Assembly: GCA_021186555.1 (NCBI GenBank) | Contig: JAJKFL010000003.1 | Coordinates: 41,746,408-41,810,407, forward strand | DNA: 64,000 nt | Origin: Reticulitermes speratus | Taxonomy: Eukaryota > Arthropoda > Insecta > Blattodea > Rhinotermitidae | Reading direction: 5' to 3' | Shown: positions 21,092 to 33,939 of the stretch, piece by piece | Position numbering within the stretch: the first letter of the stretch is position 1 | Layout: every line of letters starts with the position of its first letter | Made by a program: the position numbers and the translations under genes | The notes under the pieces: model-generated | Database searches by the model: none | The model's input: only the letters and a program-made list of their open reading frames with translations | Told to the model about the DNA's origin: nothing

Positions 21092-22858
21092 TGTCGTCAT
21101 CAATTTGTGTTTTCATTATCAAATATTATGTCTTTAAAAACGATTTTAAACAATTCTCTTATACTCAAATGCATCCATGAGGTGACAATTTTCTTGCCAC
21201 TTTCTGGCACATCAGATTCCTGTTATATATTATTCAGAGGAAATTACATTACTACATAACATAGGATAAGTTTAAAAATATTATTTAATTAATACATGGC
21301 ATAAAATAATATTTACTATTCATAAAATAGCACATCATTAAATTAGTTATTTCAGGTCACGTATCACATGGGAATTTGCATCCCTTCCCATAAAGGTAAT
21401 GAACATAAGAAAAGAATTAGAGAGTAAGCTAGTATCAATACACTAACAAAGGGCTACCAAGATACGAGGCTAGAACATTTGTCAAGAATTCCTTAATATT
21501 GAATTCCGAAGCGGCAATATCAATATAGAACTTAAAGAGCAGATGCCAGGGACGCTGAAGAGAAACATGGAGTAAGTAGCAGCAATTCTTAGAGCTGGTA
21601 TAGGCAAACAGCTTCATCCGTTACGTAGTAGATGATGACGCTACATAAACAATGGATCAAATAACCGAGTTAATAAAACAGAGCGTCTGTGGGTCAGTCG
21701 TCTCCGTGTTTGCAAGCCAGCCTTTCCTGCCCGCGTTGTCAGCATAGATGCTGCAGCAGACACATCTGAACAATAACACGCCGCACCGTGGAGACTCATT
21801 AGCCAGGTCGCTTCCCTAGAGTGACAAGTTAACTGTAAGTACACACACCTGGATTCACTGTGAAACAATGCTATGTGAAATGTACAACTCCGTTTAGGAA
21901 GTCACAATAGCCTGTTTTATGGTAAAGTTAGACAATTCAGCGGAAATGTACCCTCATCACAGGCAGCACGTTAGTCCTAAGAGGACACGTCCTGCTACGA
22001 ACATTCACTCACTACAACGTCCGGATTCATCTGAGGTTCCAGCTGTAACCGGACTTCCCTTGTCACGCTTGGTTCGAGTCCAGCCTGGGAAACTCTTTAA
22101 CAAGAATGATAAAAATGTGGGTGGCGAAGGGTTCGAGTCCCTCACCCCAATACCCAAAAAGACGGAAATCCTACGGCGGGGGAAAGTAGTGATTTCAAAA
22201 ACAGAGCTATCAGCAGGCAACATGGCCCCACTGTTTACAAGTTGGAGACTTGAGACTGTGATGCTGAAAGTCATTATCTGGACAAGCTCAAGCAGCTGCG
22301 TTAATTTGGGTCGACAAGATTCACTGTCATAAAATCATTGCAAGAAGGAGATGACAGAGCCACCCTCTTGAAAATTACTTGGCTTTGCTAAGGAAGCAAT
22401 TCTTCCTAGCATTCAGAGAACCTTGAACCCAGCGTTCAGGATTCAACCACAGGGAAGGCAACAACCCCCACATCATAAAAAGAAACAAAACATTTAGAAG
22501 GCGGATGGTGGACTTACCCCAATACTGGGCAAAGTTCGCTGTAGGTCTGGAGAGCGATGCAGTCAGAGACCATATGTGCCGTCATAAGTATAATATATAC
22601 AAACTTAAACACAACAGACGTACATTTTTAAAATAACTATTAAGACTCGATGAACACACCCCTGTGTAATCCCTAAGACTGTCTCAACCGCAGAACTAGT
22701 AGAAAAGACGGTGTCACAGCAGTGCACAGATATCTCAGTAATGGTTACGATAGTAAGGGACAGAAATAAGCAGCACAACTTATTTGGTTTATTTTAATGA
22801 CAAATGCATAATAAATTGTACTGTCATGTTCCATATGTTAAGTAAGTAAACGTTATCA
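21092..22858. other. Unrecognised sequence with two B-box-like motifs
   Basis: GGTTCGAGTCC occurs at about 22070-22081 and 22130-22140, the pol III B-box wording, but no A box at proper spacing was identified. Frames overlap on both strands at 21919-22332; the 137-codon plus frame is unrecognised and probably repeat-derived. Confidence 0.35.
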
Positions 22859-23072
22859 GTCCACGCCATAAAGGCATGTAGGGTAGTAAGGTACAGCTCC
22901 ACTTATTCTTAATCACAGCCGCTCTACCGCCGGGAAAGAAACTCGATACCCACTAAACAGGAGGCCTAGAGGAGCCAAAAACCGGCCTGGGAAAAATATT
23001 TTCTCCTATGGGGATTTGAATCCCGTCCCGTTTTTCCCATAGTATCGTGGCTATACCGACCACACCAGCCCT
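22859..23072 (-). mobile_element. SINE family C copy (old)
   Basis: The minus strand reads GGGCTGGTGTGGTCGGTATA (A-box region) and GGGATTCAAATCCC (B-box region), then the family body. The left end keeps the family 3' block (CATAAAGGCATGTAGGGTAG..GGTACAGCTCCAC) also seen at 56.6 kb. It is the most diverged of the three full-length family C copies, and no target duplication remains. Confidence 0.65.
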
Positions 23073-24554
23073 GCTCCACGTCTCATATATATCTAAATTA
23101 AATACGTACATCCAGAAATGTTCTGAAAAGTATGCACATATTTTTCATACCGCACTTTCTATAAAAATAGCTACAATGTGTCCACTGGCTTTTCTTCTAC
23201 TGCAAAAACAAATGTCAGCAATTCCGTTATGAGATGTGTTTAACAAGACACACGGTCCTTTTACAGAAGTGACCTGCCTTCACAAGGTCAAACTAATACT
23301 CAGCACTGGCGTGTGATCGATACTGCCATTGTCAACAGCACGCCAGTTCTTCTCGATGCATCATCACAGGCACTGACAGGATATCTTTTTCACTGCGCTA
23401 TGGGAGAACCTGCAATGTAAATCAGTCTAAGATTTCCTTCTGTATAGGAAAGGTCTACTGTAAATGCACTATGCTTAGACATTAATCTGACTAACCAACT
23501 CTCACTTCTTAATTAATTTATCTATCTTTCTATGTATAATTATCTACCTACGTAAGTAGCACTTTCTAACTTACTTCCCTGTCTGCCGCCTTCAGTCCAA
23601 CTAGTACCATAACATCCATCTATTCAACCATTTACCAATTTATCAGTTTAATCGTCAGACCTCTCAATTTCTGACTATCCACTTAGGTGTAAATCAAAAG
23701 AGTACAAACAAGCAAGGGAAATTGAAAAATGACAATTGAAAGAGTAGCACAAGTCATCCATAAACAGCTCCTAAATGTTATCTGAGTATACAGAGTATAT
23801 ATATATATATGAGTTATAGAGTAGCTAGTATGAAAGGAAACACAAGCTAATTGCGACGAAATTTTGCTATGACATTTAACAAGGAAAAGTTTACTCTACT
23901 AAAAGTGTGAACATTAAAATATGCAATACAATTTATAATTTAAGACAAATCAATGTAACTTTCTAGTGTATAAAGCAAAGTACAGTCTTGGGTGATGGAA
24001 AATGTTCATAACTGCATTGTGATGCGATGTTCTGATAACGAATTTTGTCACAGCCTTTTTGTGTGATCTCCAGAATTATCTCAAAACCGGCAATAAAATC
24101 CTCAGCATTTTTATTTACTCTGCATTTTACCTGTAGAGGAAGATTCCATGCCGAAAATCCCTAATGAAGGTGAGCGGAAATATAAGCTGTAGGAAAAGAC
24201 GCATTTTGTAGATATCCAAGGTCTGGGAGGGATTAGATGTTTCGACTCCACTGTTCGCTTGGTCCACATCGTGAGTACGTCTAAGAAGAATGTCACGTTA
24301 AAATGCTACAAATATAAAAGTAAAAAATTCGATGCTGTCTACAACTTGTGATAAAATCAAATTGAAAGGAAAAATAGTATAATTCGTTTCTATTCAAAAT
24401 TTGCTTCGTTGTTCTCTCTTGCTGCTTTCAATTAATAAGTCGAATAAAATGTGGAATAAAGATATTTTATGGAAATTCTGTATGTGAGTTAGGGTCTATC
24501 AACTTCCTTGCAAAATAAGGTAATTAAAAAGGACTCTGAAGTAGGTTTTCAATT
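23073..24554. other. Unrecognised intergenic sequence
   Basis: Contains a short TA run near 23797-23810. I see nothing else. Confidence 0.4.
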
Positions 24555-24568
24555 CCCCCCCCCCCCCC
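24555..24568. repeat. Homopolymer C run
   Basis: Fourteen consecutive C. Length may be unreliable in the assembly. Confidence 0.9.
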
Positions 24569-25319
24569 ATACACACACACTTGTAGGTTACACAGTCTGT
24601 CCCTGTCTCCCGGTAACCGACATCTCTTCCTTACACCAGCTCTATAAATACTACGCACAACAAACCCATGCCGACGCATCAGCACCAACAAACCTTGCGG
24701 TTTGCAGATTGCCTTCTGCGAGACCTCTATGGTTTCCTCCCAAAACAATGTTGTACATCGCAAGGATTTAATTTCATACAGCACATCATTCCGAAACCTT
24801 ACAGTCCGCAAGGACTAGATTTTATTGAAAATTTTGTATTCATGTCAGTAAAAGAAAACTTGTTAAATTCTCCGCGAAATATCGTGTTCTGCAGTTTGAA
24901 ACACACCGCAGTGTATTCATACTGCAATTTTTACTCGCTTGGATTTTGTACTTTAAAAATTGCGGAATTTGTGAAACCAACACAACTGGGATACGTGGGA
25001 AATGTAATAAAATGCACCTTTCTCAACGCCTTGTAGTTAGTAGAAAACATAAGGTTCATGACAATGGCTCTGCTTCCGTCATCAGGAGAAATAAATTAAG
25101 ACAGACACCCTGTTGCAGCTACTTGAAACCTTAATTTATACCTCCGGACTTCAATCCAGCAGATCTGTCAGAGTAGATTCCTTGATTTTTGGTTTTAGAG
25201 AAAAGGCTTCTGCAGCAAATTCAATACGTGTATTTTCTCACTAACACAATGTCACAACATTTTAAGACTTCTTCCATAACTGGGGTTGTCAAATGGAAAG
25301 AGAATGACATAGCGGGTTA
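24569..25319. other. Unrecognised sequence
   Basis: A 122-codon plus frame (24668-25036) has no recognisable domain, no signal peptide and no repeat match that I can see. Confidence 0.35.
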
Positions 25320-25570
25320 CGTAGCATATAAAGAATTTAAAGTTTTATTCGGAAAGCCTGAAGATAGGAGACTAATTGGGCGTCCCAGGCATAAATCAGA
25401 GGTCAGTACTAAAACAGATATTAAAGACACAGCTATGGTGTGAGGGTGTATTTGGCTAATAAAGAGGTTCAGCAGCGGCTTGTGTAAACACAGTGATGTA
25501 GCTGCGCTTTCCAAAAAGGCACACAATTCGTTAACGAGCTGCCTAGTTACGGAAGGCTCAGCTCCACTGA
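25320..25570 (+). pseudogene. LINE reverse transcriptase C-terminus, relative of family 1
   Basis: The plus strand reads KVLFGKPEDRRLIGRPRHK, then ACVNTVM, stop, LRFPK in another frame. This matches the YRVLVGKPEGxRxLGRPRRR...VNTVMNLRVP signature of family 1 but with different spacing words (VNTVM). Stops and shifts interrupt it. It is a short fragment with no recognisable 3' tail. Confidence 0.55.
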
Positions 25571-25745
25571 CGGAATTTGTTACGAATCTGGACTAAATGC
25601 ACAAAATTACTAACGGTAGATAAAGTGTATGATGAATATAAATTATGGGACTGAATGAAGTGTAAAGAAATGATCATGGTATACGTCAAGGTTTTACAGA
25701 GTTTTTTCCTAGAGGGAGGAAACATAGGTTGTTTTTCTCCATAGC

Positions 25746-25937
25746 GCAACAGCCCCTAGTGGGCCAGGGACTCCTCATTATTGAGTGATCAGCCCGTCGC
25801 AGAGACCTCTACCTGACAACACACAAAACTCACAAGAAACAGACATCCATGCCTCCCGGCGCGATTCGAACCCGCAATCCCAGCAAGCGAGCGGCCGCGG
25901 AACCATGCCTTAGACCGCATGGCCACTGGGATCGGGA
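25746..25937 (-). mobile_element. SINE family A copy 3 (internally deleted)
   Basis: The head at the right end (GATCCCAGTGGCCATGCGGT on the minus strand) with B box GGGTTCGAATCGC is well preserved. The body from GGCATGGATGTCTGT to GTCGGGCTGATC is shared. About 50 bp between that point and the GGGCTGTTG 3' end, present in other copies, are missing. No clear target duplication. Confidence 0.8.
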
Positions 25938-28900
25938 CGTACGTTGTAGTCCCTCAAATAATCGAGAAATTCCGTGCCGTTTAGTATGCAAAGTCTCGAA
26001 AAGTTCGAGACAACACTTCTCAGTACGTTACGTCTGAATAAGAAATTCTCTCAGTATGAATGACCTTCGCCAGGTTCCAGGCAGGTCTTACGGTTTTAGT
26101 TTTCTCGTCTGGTTCATTTTGCCCACTATTAGCAATTTGTGCAGACTTCCGTATACGTCTAACTTCTTAAGACTTCCCCACATCTGTTACAAATGTAAAA
26201 GTTCATTTATTCTTTTGCGCAACGCCAGTGCATATAAACCTCTCACATACTTCCATCTTGTCCAGTGAATAATTCATGAACTCTCTTTTAAACACATTAA
26301 AACAACGCATAAGCTGCGGCATAGGCAGACACTACGCACACGTCATCGTGTGAGTACCCACGACAGACATGTCGAACGACCTCAGGAATACAGCCACTTT
26401 ATTAGAGCGTCGCTTGTTAAGTTCTCATTAATTAGCCATAATATCGGCAAAAGAAATGAACAGGAGGGTGGAGCAATCTGCTTCAGTAACATTAACAGTG
26501 GGGATGAGATTAACGGACACGTAGCACGAAACCGACAACAAATACATCCTACGAACTTAAGTTTCGAGAATATGAAGGAAGACAGAATTTGGAAGGCGTA
26601 AGCATGAGTGGATTAATAATATTAAAATTGATTGAATAAAAACGATGCCAGGGTATCGAATGGCTTCAAGTTGCCCAAAGTAATTGTCACGGCGTTTTTT
26701 TTTTTTGCGCAGTCAATACAAACCCCTCCAATTCCAAGGAGGGCAGCGTCCTATTAGAAAGTGCCAGTTTCTCAAGGACTTCGATGTATGTATGTATGTC
26801 GTAATTAGTAAGAATTTTTGTTGTCAGCTTCTTTGGCTCTAATCACTTAGAAATAGCGTCAAGTAAAAAAGGAACAGCCCGACAGTACCTTAAGTTATCC
26901 TGTTTTGAAAGTAGAAGTAATAGATGGCAAATAATATCTTATTGCTTACATATACACACATATCGGCCTATAGGATACTCGTATACTGCATCAAATTTAA
27001 ACACGATTTAATGTAGCTGAAGAACCCAAAATTGAATAGGGATATCAGAATGTTCAGCGCTGTAATTTCTACTGTGAAGTTGATAATGAAACTCTGTGGC
27101 CAAAGGACCTAGAAGTCAGTTTATTTGGTAATTATCTACCTAACCACCAATTTCAAAAACACAGAGCTTGTAATATTACGCAAAAGTGTGCGCAAATTCT
27201 CAAGTAGACATAGAATGTACTCGTAACAACGGAGGGGAAACTAACGAGGGATGGGAGTGGCCAACTCTCCCAAAACAATCATCGAAACTATGCTGATATG
27301 CTTTTGAGAATGGAGTTATGCATGTTATGTTTGAAAATCATACCAACATCGAACTGTGGGAAAACTCGGCCCAGATTCAACAGTCGTTTGAAAAGTACAG
27401 CAAACTGTATTTAAAGGGTCAAAGGAATGTCGCTTGGCTTCGCTGATGGTAATTACGAAAGCCACATACATCAGAAACAGACACGGTTTCGCAAAATACA
27501 ACTAGTCTGACATGAAACTACAGAGTACTAAAATAACGAAACAGGGTACACACAAACTTTTGCCTCGATATGGTCAGATACGAAACTTTTGTTATTTTCA
27601 GTTTCGTAGAATATACTGCTTCCCATGTAATGGCGATTTGTAGAGACGTGAAAGGTACGTACGTTTTACCTTTCTAGCCACAGTGGTTGCTATATGCACC
27701 ACCAGGTTTAACATCCAGAAATTCTACATTCTACACATACAGTCATTCTGTCATTTTTATGGACCTTAGAACAAGAAGCCATTATTCCCCTATGCTGAAA
27801 TAATGGAAGCTTTTTTTAGATTCTAAATAGGTTTTGCGGGTATGATATGAACATTTAAACGTAAGCCAGATTAATTTAATCTTATAAGGGTTAAAACCCA
27901 CAAACCTCGTTTTAAAAGTAACAGCCGGCGCTGTGTGAGGGCGTGTGTGTGCCCATGTGAGGCACTGGAGGCTAATTAAGAAGATCATTAGATTCAAAAA
28001 TTTTCCAGCCATGACTTCTAGACCTTACCGAATCTGAAGCCTCTACTTTTCTTGGTAAATGTCAATGGTAGTCCCGAAATTTGTCGCCAGTTGGCCTCAG
28101 TTATCTGTCAATAATAACAGTCCAGGCAAGAGGACAGTTCGGGTACAGCATTTAATACGTGATGCGTGCGTTCTACATGCCAAACCTAACTGCGCATGTG
28201 TACTACTTACCAAAAGTAACTGCCCATGAATACTACTTTCCAAACTTAATTGCGCATGTGCACTAACACTCTCCCTATTCTTTGGTAGTTCGGATTATTG
28301 CAACGTGTCTGTATCAGTTCGCAGACCTATCATCCTGTTACTCTGTCGGCCTGTAGCGCCATGCCTTAACACTCCTGCTGCACATCTAGCTTCGTCGTGT
28401 AAACACTGCATCACGAAGTCCAATAAATGAATGAGGCGGTGTTCGGATATTAAGGCTTCCGATAACTGAGGAAGCCCTTATGATGCCATATGCAAGAGCG
28501 AGATGGTCAGGACCTAGTGAATGAAAACAGTATCAAATATCAGCATTTTAATATCACCCATTGTTAGCACACACCACTCCCTTTAGTACTTGTTTTTCAG
28601 CCTCTCTCTGAATATCTGCTCTCCAGAAAATTTAGAGTTGTTTCCGAACCCTTTATTCCTAAGCGCCGTCAAGATCTCGTTGGCAGAATAATCGAACTGA
28701 AGGGATAGTATGAGTTCAGGAGACACAAAACGTACATTAACAAGAACGCCTCACACAAGATTTAAATCAGACAGCCTGGAAACAGAAATCACAAGCGTCA
28801 AGCCACTCTCAGTCCAAATTATGCAACTCATAATTGCATTTGTTAGGTGGAGAAACAAATCATATCCGCGCCCCAGTCACTGGACATCTGACCAATGCAA

Positions 28901-29345
28901 GTAACGTAAGAGTCTCAAACTGAAAACCTTCAAAAAGAGGGAATGGATGTTCTGATAGTCTACAACGTGATTATGAATTCAGCAAAACGCTTCTGAATGT
29001 CATTAACCCTTTGAGGACTGACATTAACCTAAATTATATACAAAACTTCAGTTTGTATTTCACAGATAAAATAAACAGTGTCCAATATGTAGACAAACCA
29101 CTTAAGGCCGTGTGGGGAAGTATCTGATGTTTAGTATGAGCATCATATAAAAACACACACATACAATATGTGTAAAAAATACAGGGTTTTTAAGGTTAAA
29201 AAAATGTTAAACACAGTTACCAAAGGGCTTTAAGAAATCAATAATTATATGACTCCAGTGACAACATTCCTTCTTGAGAGGTGACAGTTTGATACCTAGT
29301 CATTAAATTCCCAACACGACTGGCAACGTACATATAAACGTAAAA
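25938..29345. other. Unrecognised intergenic sequence
   Basis: Holds a T run at 26695-26706 and scattered short frames, none with recognisable features. CAAA(C/A)(T/C)TAA(C/T)TG(C/G)GCATG.. units repeat loosely near 28180-28265. Confidence 0.4.
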
Positions 29346-29822
29346 TTGAGGCGCGTTCACGTAACCATTGCTGCCGTGGAAGAGCAGTCAGCGTTAAATA
29401 TTATGAGTGTGTCTGCAGCCTTAGTTATCCAGCATGCAATGCGCATGCGCCGTGTTATATTGTCATCTGCGGCATGTCTGGCTCTACCATATTTCTCCAC
29501 ATTATCCCATAAACGGCACCATTTTCGGAAGAAAGTTATTCGACAAAAAAATGTGTATTTTTATTGTCTCCACAACTTTTGTCTGAAGCATTTCCCAGTC
29601 CAAGAAGAATTGAGCGAAATATTGTCATAAATGTACACAAGTCTTAATGTAAAGTGCCCCTTATTCTTGTCAGATTTTAATTAAATTTGAATGTTCTCGA
29701 CAGACTTTCAAAAAATGCTCAAATATCAAATTTTATGAAAATCCGCAGAGTGGGAGCAGAGCTGTTCCATGCGGACGGACAGACGGACAGACATGACGAA
29801 GCTAATAGTCACTTTTCGAAAT
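29346..29822 (+). repeat. Possible dispersed repeat with a 94-codon frame
   Basis: The 94-codon frame at 29346-29630 contains IQHAMRMRRVILSSAACLA and FSTLSHKRHHF. The downstream DNA contains GCGGACGGACAGACGGACAG near 29775. I remember this combination as a sequence occurring many times in insect genome and transcript collections, which points to a mobile element rather than a host gene. I cannot name the family and nothing in the window repeats it. Confidence 0.35.
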
Positions 29823-31817
29823 TTTGCGAAAGCACCTAAACCATACCTCACGATATTTCCTCAAGATTTATGTTAACGCCATCTTTCGACCCCTGCGCAC
29901 AGCTCTGAAATCGTCTCTACCAATCAGAATTTCTGTTCTCTATGCATTTCTCATAAAAAAATACGCGTGCTACATGCCCCGCCCATCTTATGACCCTTCA
30001 TTTTATTGCAGTAATAATACTCAGTGACGACTAAATATTACAGTTGACATATATTACGCATTTTTAAGACCTTGAGGCTTTACAAAAGTATTCTTGCCTC
30101 TCGGCAGCCGAAGTATTCCTTTTCTGAACATTTTAAGTATTTGGTTACCTGCTCTATAACAAATGCCGTAGATAAATAAATTCAATACGTCACAATGCCA
30201 TGTTTTGGTCTCCCCTGTGCATAGCAAGCTACGTATATTCACGTTTTAGAGGCCACTAGCTCACGAGCTAACAGCGGTCATTACAAACCTAAGTACTGAG
30301 ACTGCCTGCAAGTTCAAATGTACGGCCTCTTTATACACAGTGTTGTAACTAATAGGATCCAGCCCTTAACATTTTAAGGTAGTCATAAAAACAAAGATTT
30401 CTTCTATTGCACTGCACTTAAGACGTAAGAGCAACATAAAATTCATTCTATCAATCAAAATGAAAGATAAAACTAAAAAGCAGACCATACCATTTAAAAT
30501 GTGTGTGCGATCACTTCGTTGTCTTTGCCCCATTAAATGGAAACGAAATTAACAGCATTCAATTTCAGTAAATCTAGGAGAGTTCTGACTGAGTATCTGG
30601 ACTCTGCCTGGTGTCTAAAACTCCGGTCCATGGTGTAAGAATAACTCAATACAACACAAGTCAATCACACACTTTTAACCTGAGGAGCGAAACATATCCA
30701 GTTGCCGAAATTTTGTGTTTTGTTCGGAGTACAAGGCGAGAGACAATGGTTGAAAAACTAAGTAATATTACTCATTTAGTTTGTTAATTAAAAGCAGCAA
30801 ATAATTACCTTTGTTTCCAATATGAAAACTACACGAAATGCGTAGAGTGTAACACACTTAACACCTCAACTGTTATTTAAAATGCCTAAAACTATACAAA
30901 TGTTTGGCGTGGTTGGGAAAGGCCTGTAATTGTCAGTCACCTGTAAAGTACTGCCCATCGACATTTAATTTGTACTGCTTTCCTGCTTCTTATTCAGGCA
31001 GTGGATACGTAACCACTATCATCAAAAACGACTATGACATATTTGTTTCTATCAATAAGTCTTAGAATTTCAGATGAAATAAAAACACTGATACACATTA
31101 GGTGGTATCTAATAATTTTTAATCCAACAGCATGTGCAACCTGATAAAAAAATTATGACAAAATTAATCACAAGGCAAAATAAACTCATCTTGTAAAAGA
31201 GGACAAATAATATCCCATTAAAATACGATATCAGAATGTCCAGTTCTTAAACTCAAAATAAGTAATGTATCGGCAGGTATATTATTTCTCCATGCCGAAT
31301 ATATACGTTACACACCGCACGGCGTAATACTGAGTATAAGGTTAGGGATACAGATTCACAAATACCGTGACTGAGCACAAGTGACGCGTGTGCAACTGAT
31401 ATGCCACTTTGCATGCAACTGCCTCACGGAAGGGTCCAGCACCGGAAGCTCATAGGAGGGTCCTGTAGAATTCAAGAAAATAAGAAATTTGTACAAGGGT
31501 TAAAGTTAAGAGGGCGTGAACTGGATTCATCCCTTCCAGAATTCGGTCATGTTTTTTTATGGTAATGAAACTTCGGGGTTCACAGAAGACGAGTAATTTG
31601 TTGGCAAGTTCAGAGAACATCAGCTTCTGAAAAGGGATTCTGCTTTATGGAATTAAGTGTCCTACAAGGGGAAGTAGTTTGTTAACTAGTCTAACTGGTA
31701 ACACATCGCACCCAGTAACCAAGAAGTAGTTTTAGACCTCCGAATCTCGGTAAAAAATACATACTCTTCCTGTATCAATTATATCAATGCTCTTACGACG
31801 TATTTTGTCTGACGGAT
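29823..31817. other. Unrecognised intergenic sequence
   Basis: I see nothing recognisable here. The hammerhead-like string near 30680 was examined and rejected. Confidence 0.4.
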
Positions 31818-31830
31818 AACACCTCACTGT

Positions 31831-32108
31831 GGCCGTGCCATGGCTCAGGCGGTTAGTCGGCGGCTTGTCGCCGCGGAGGCCCGGGTTCGATCCCGGGTCA
31901 GTCCATGTGGGATTTCTGGTGGACAAAGTGGCACTGGGATAGGTTTTTCCCGAGTACTTCGGTTTTCTCCTGTCAATTTCATTCCACCTGTGTTCCATTA
32001 CACGGAAAACAGAAAAAACTAATCGTCTTCATCACAGAGTGGCACAGTAAGCCTCAAGGCTGCGGTGCGTCTGTAGCAACTGCTGCGGGGCCCTTCACCA
32101 CAAAAAAA
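31831..32108 (+). mobile_element. SINE family B copy 2 with perfect 13-bp TSD
   Basis: Best copy of the family. A-box region TGGCTCAGGCGGTTAG (31841-31856), B box GGGTTCGATCCC (31883-31894), then a body with TGGGATTTCTGGTGGACAAA, GTCAATTTCATTCCACC and the 3' end CTGCTGCGGGGCCCTTCACC plus an A tail. The perfect repeat AACACCTCACTGT (31818-31830 and 32109-32121) proves retroposition. The second frame on the minus strand (31732-31998) is a shadow of the SINE. Confidence 0.92.
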
Positions 32109-32121
32109 AACACCTCACTGT

Positions 32122-33377
32122 ATTTCAAAACTTATCGATTAGACGTAGTATTAACATATTCAAATCGCAATTGAATAACGAAGCTTCAGTTTCCCTCAGC
32201 CAGTGTGGCAAACTGCATTTCAGAGTACACTAATGGAGATAGCTATCATCAATGATCCTGATGACAATGAGCGATTGCTTGCGACATTACTGAATGACTA
32301 ACGAACACAGGAACCCATCACATAAATGTCCAGCACGCACTCCATATGGGCTTATCTGTTATCGAAACAGGGCTTCGTGGGAGCAGTGTGCAACAGATAC
32401 AATGCAATTGTACTCCTCTATGCCCCAGTACTCCTACCAATCAATGAGAATGTGGTAACCGACAGCACCACAGTTCTTTGGGCTAACAGTGACAACAGTG
32501 AGGCTGAGAGAATCGTGCTGTTCTGTTTAAGTATAAACTAATGATCGGTCACGTAAGAACAGAATGTCAACAGCCATTAGCTTCCCACTCCGAGTATTAT
32601 AGAAGAATAATATACATTTTTTCTCTACAAAATGTAGTCAAGCTTTCACATGTTTCTGGTGTGGTACATACTTTACTTCATGTGGATAAGAACATCTAAG
32701 TGAATGACAATACTTTATTTTGGATACAAAACGTTTTCGAAAGGCTTCCCTTGCGATCTTGCCTACTTTCAACATTTGGATATTTATACGACAAGTTACT
32801 TAACTTATTTTTAAATAAATCCAATGATGGACAGCTAATTAGGCATAAAAACCGTGCTATATGCTTATAATGCTTTTCTCCGCGTTTCCTTAAATATTAA
32901 TCACACCAACAAGAAAACATTATATAGACATTAAAGAGCACGAGTTCTTTGTACAATGACCCGTTTCATACAAAAAAACTGATTTCAATTTCATACAGAG
33001 TATAGGTGTTTATCAGGGTGACTAAACCTGAAATTAAAACCATTCAACGCATTGTTTGGGCACTTGGTATCAAATTTAATCGAAATATGCTCAAAGGTTG
33101 CGCTAAGGCAACGTAGAAGCCAAATCAACTGTTCCTGTACGATTTTTCCTCCTACGCTGTGTCTACGGAACACGTGACAGTATTACTGACAGATTAGTAG
33201 TGAAAATTCGCTACCTGTTACTGCCACTACAATAACAGAATAATAACTCCAATTAGTGACTTCATCCTACAATATTATGCCCATTATACTAGAATTTAAC
33301 GGACATAATCTGTGAAAATGTTCAACCATCTTTTTTTTTTAATGTTAGACATCCCCGTTGGTATGTACATGCAAACG
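32122..33377. other. Unrecognised intergenic sequence
   Basis: I see nothing recognisable here. A CTGATGA followed by CAAT..ATTG near 32260 lacks GAAA and was rejected as a ribozyme. Confidence 0.4.
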
Positions 33378-33632
33378 CATATTTCACTCTTATCAGTAGT
33401 ACAGTCACAACCAACACATACACTTGCACTATGTGATCAGGCTACCGGTTTGAGCTCAAATAGCCATCATCAGGCTTATGACAGAAAACTAAGAAATTAA
33501 TGGAGTTTGGTTTTCATAGTTTTCTTTCATACGCCTGATGACGGCTCTTTAAGCTGAAACCGGTAGCCTGATTACGTGTTGCAAGTGTTATATGTTGGTT
33601 GTGACTGTACTACTGATAAGAAAAAATATACT
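33378..33632. mobile_element. Foldback hammerhead element F4
   Basis: Arms begin CTTATCAGTAGTACAGTCAC (33389) and end with its near-perfect complement at 33620, with ~11 more diverged bases outside each. Each arm holds a hammerhead facing inwards: the plus copy at 33533-33568 keeps CUGAUGA and GAAA, and the minus copy (about 33441-33475) keeps CUGAUGA but has CAAA for GAAA (G12C). Stem III is the palindrome ACCGGU in both. No target duplication could be settled. Confidence 0.75.
33533..33568 (+). ncRNA. Hammerhead ribozyme motif, F4 right arm (weak stem I)
   Basis: CTGATGA 33535-33541, an extra C, stem II GGCU/AGCU (one G-U pair), GAAA 33556-33559, stem III ACCGGT 33559-33564, A17 at 33565. 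Stem I retains only GC/GC next to the core, so activity is doubtful. The minus-strand partner suggests the ancestral stem I was longer (..GGC/GCC..). Confidence 0.55.
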
Positions 33633-33660
33633 TTTGAGTCACCTTTCTGGCCAGTACAAT

Positions 33661-33690
33661 GTGTGTTGTGTGTGTGTGTCTGTGTGTGTG
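33661..33690. repeat. (GT)n microsatellite
   Basis: Imperfect GT run directly right of F4. A G run lies at 33809-33818. Confidence 0.9.
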
Positions 33691-33939
33691 TAAATATATG
33701 TCAAAATGGGAGAAGGGTAAACGTCATTAAAAGTTTAGACGACGTCGGACGAATATGAGGAAACAAGAGCAAAGGAAGGAGATGATATTTGGAAAAGAGA
33801 AACCTTAGGGGGGGGGGGAGGCGGGGGCAGAGATGAATGGGGACGGCGAGGCCTGTTAGAAATCGAAAGTGTCAGTCTTTGGAAAAGAAAGGATTATAAA
33901 GACTGAAATGCTGAAAACTAAAGCAAAGGAAGAGTATGA

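Noticed and set aside
21919..22332. 137-codon plus-strand frame as a gene
   Set aside because: Overlaps an 89-codon antisense frame, contains pol III B-box-like motifs at the DNA level and matches no protein that I know.
24668..25036. 122-codon plus-strand frame as a gene
   Set aside because: No recognisable domain; the overlapping antisense frame is of similar quality.
29940..30030. ACATGCCCCGCCC string as another LINE family 1 fragment
   Set aside because: Only about 15 bases match the copy at 46.4 kb, and no downstream family peptides follow.
30678..30705. CCTGAGGAGCGAAACATATC resembles a hammerhead (CUGANGA...GAAAC)
   Set aside because: Only two bases separate the two core blocks, so there is no stem II, and no stem I pairing or arm partner is present.
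32255..32285. CTGATGA followed by a CAAT..ATTG hairpin
   Set aside because: GAAA is absent after the hairpin and no stem III/I follows; chance match.
33378..33632. F4 as a cut-and-paste DNA transposon with terminal inverted repeats
   Set aside because: The inverted arms contain a hammerhead on each strand and match the retroelement foldback pattern; no transposon-type termini or fixed-length duplication seen.
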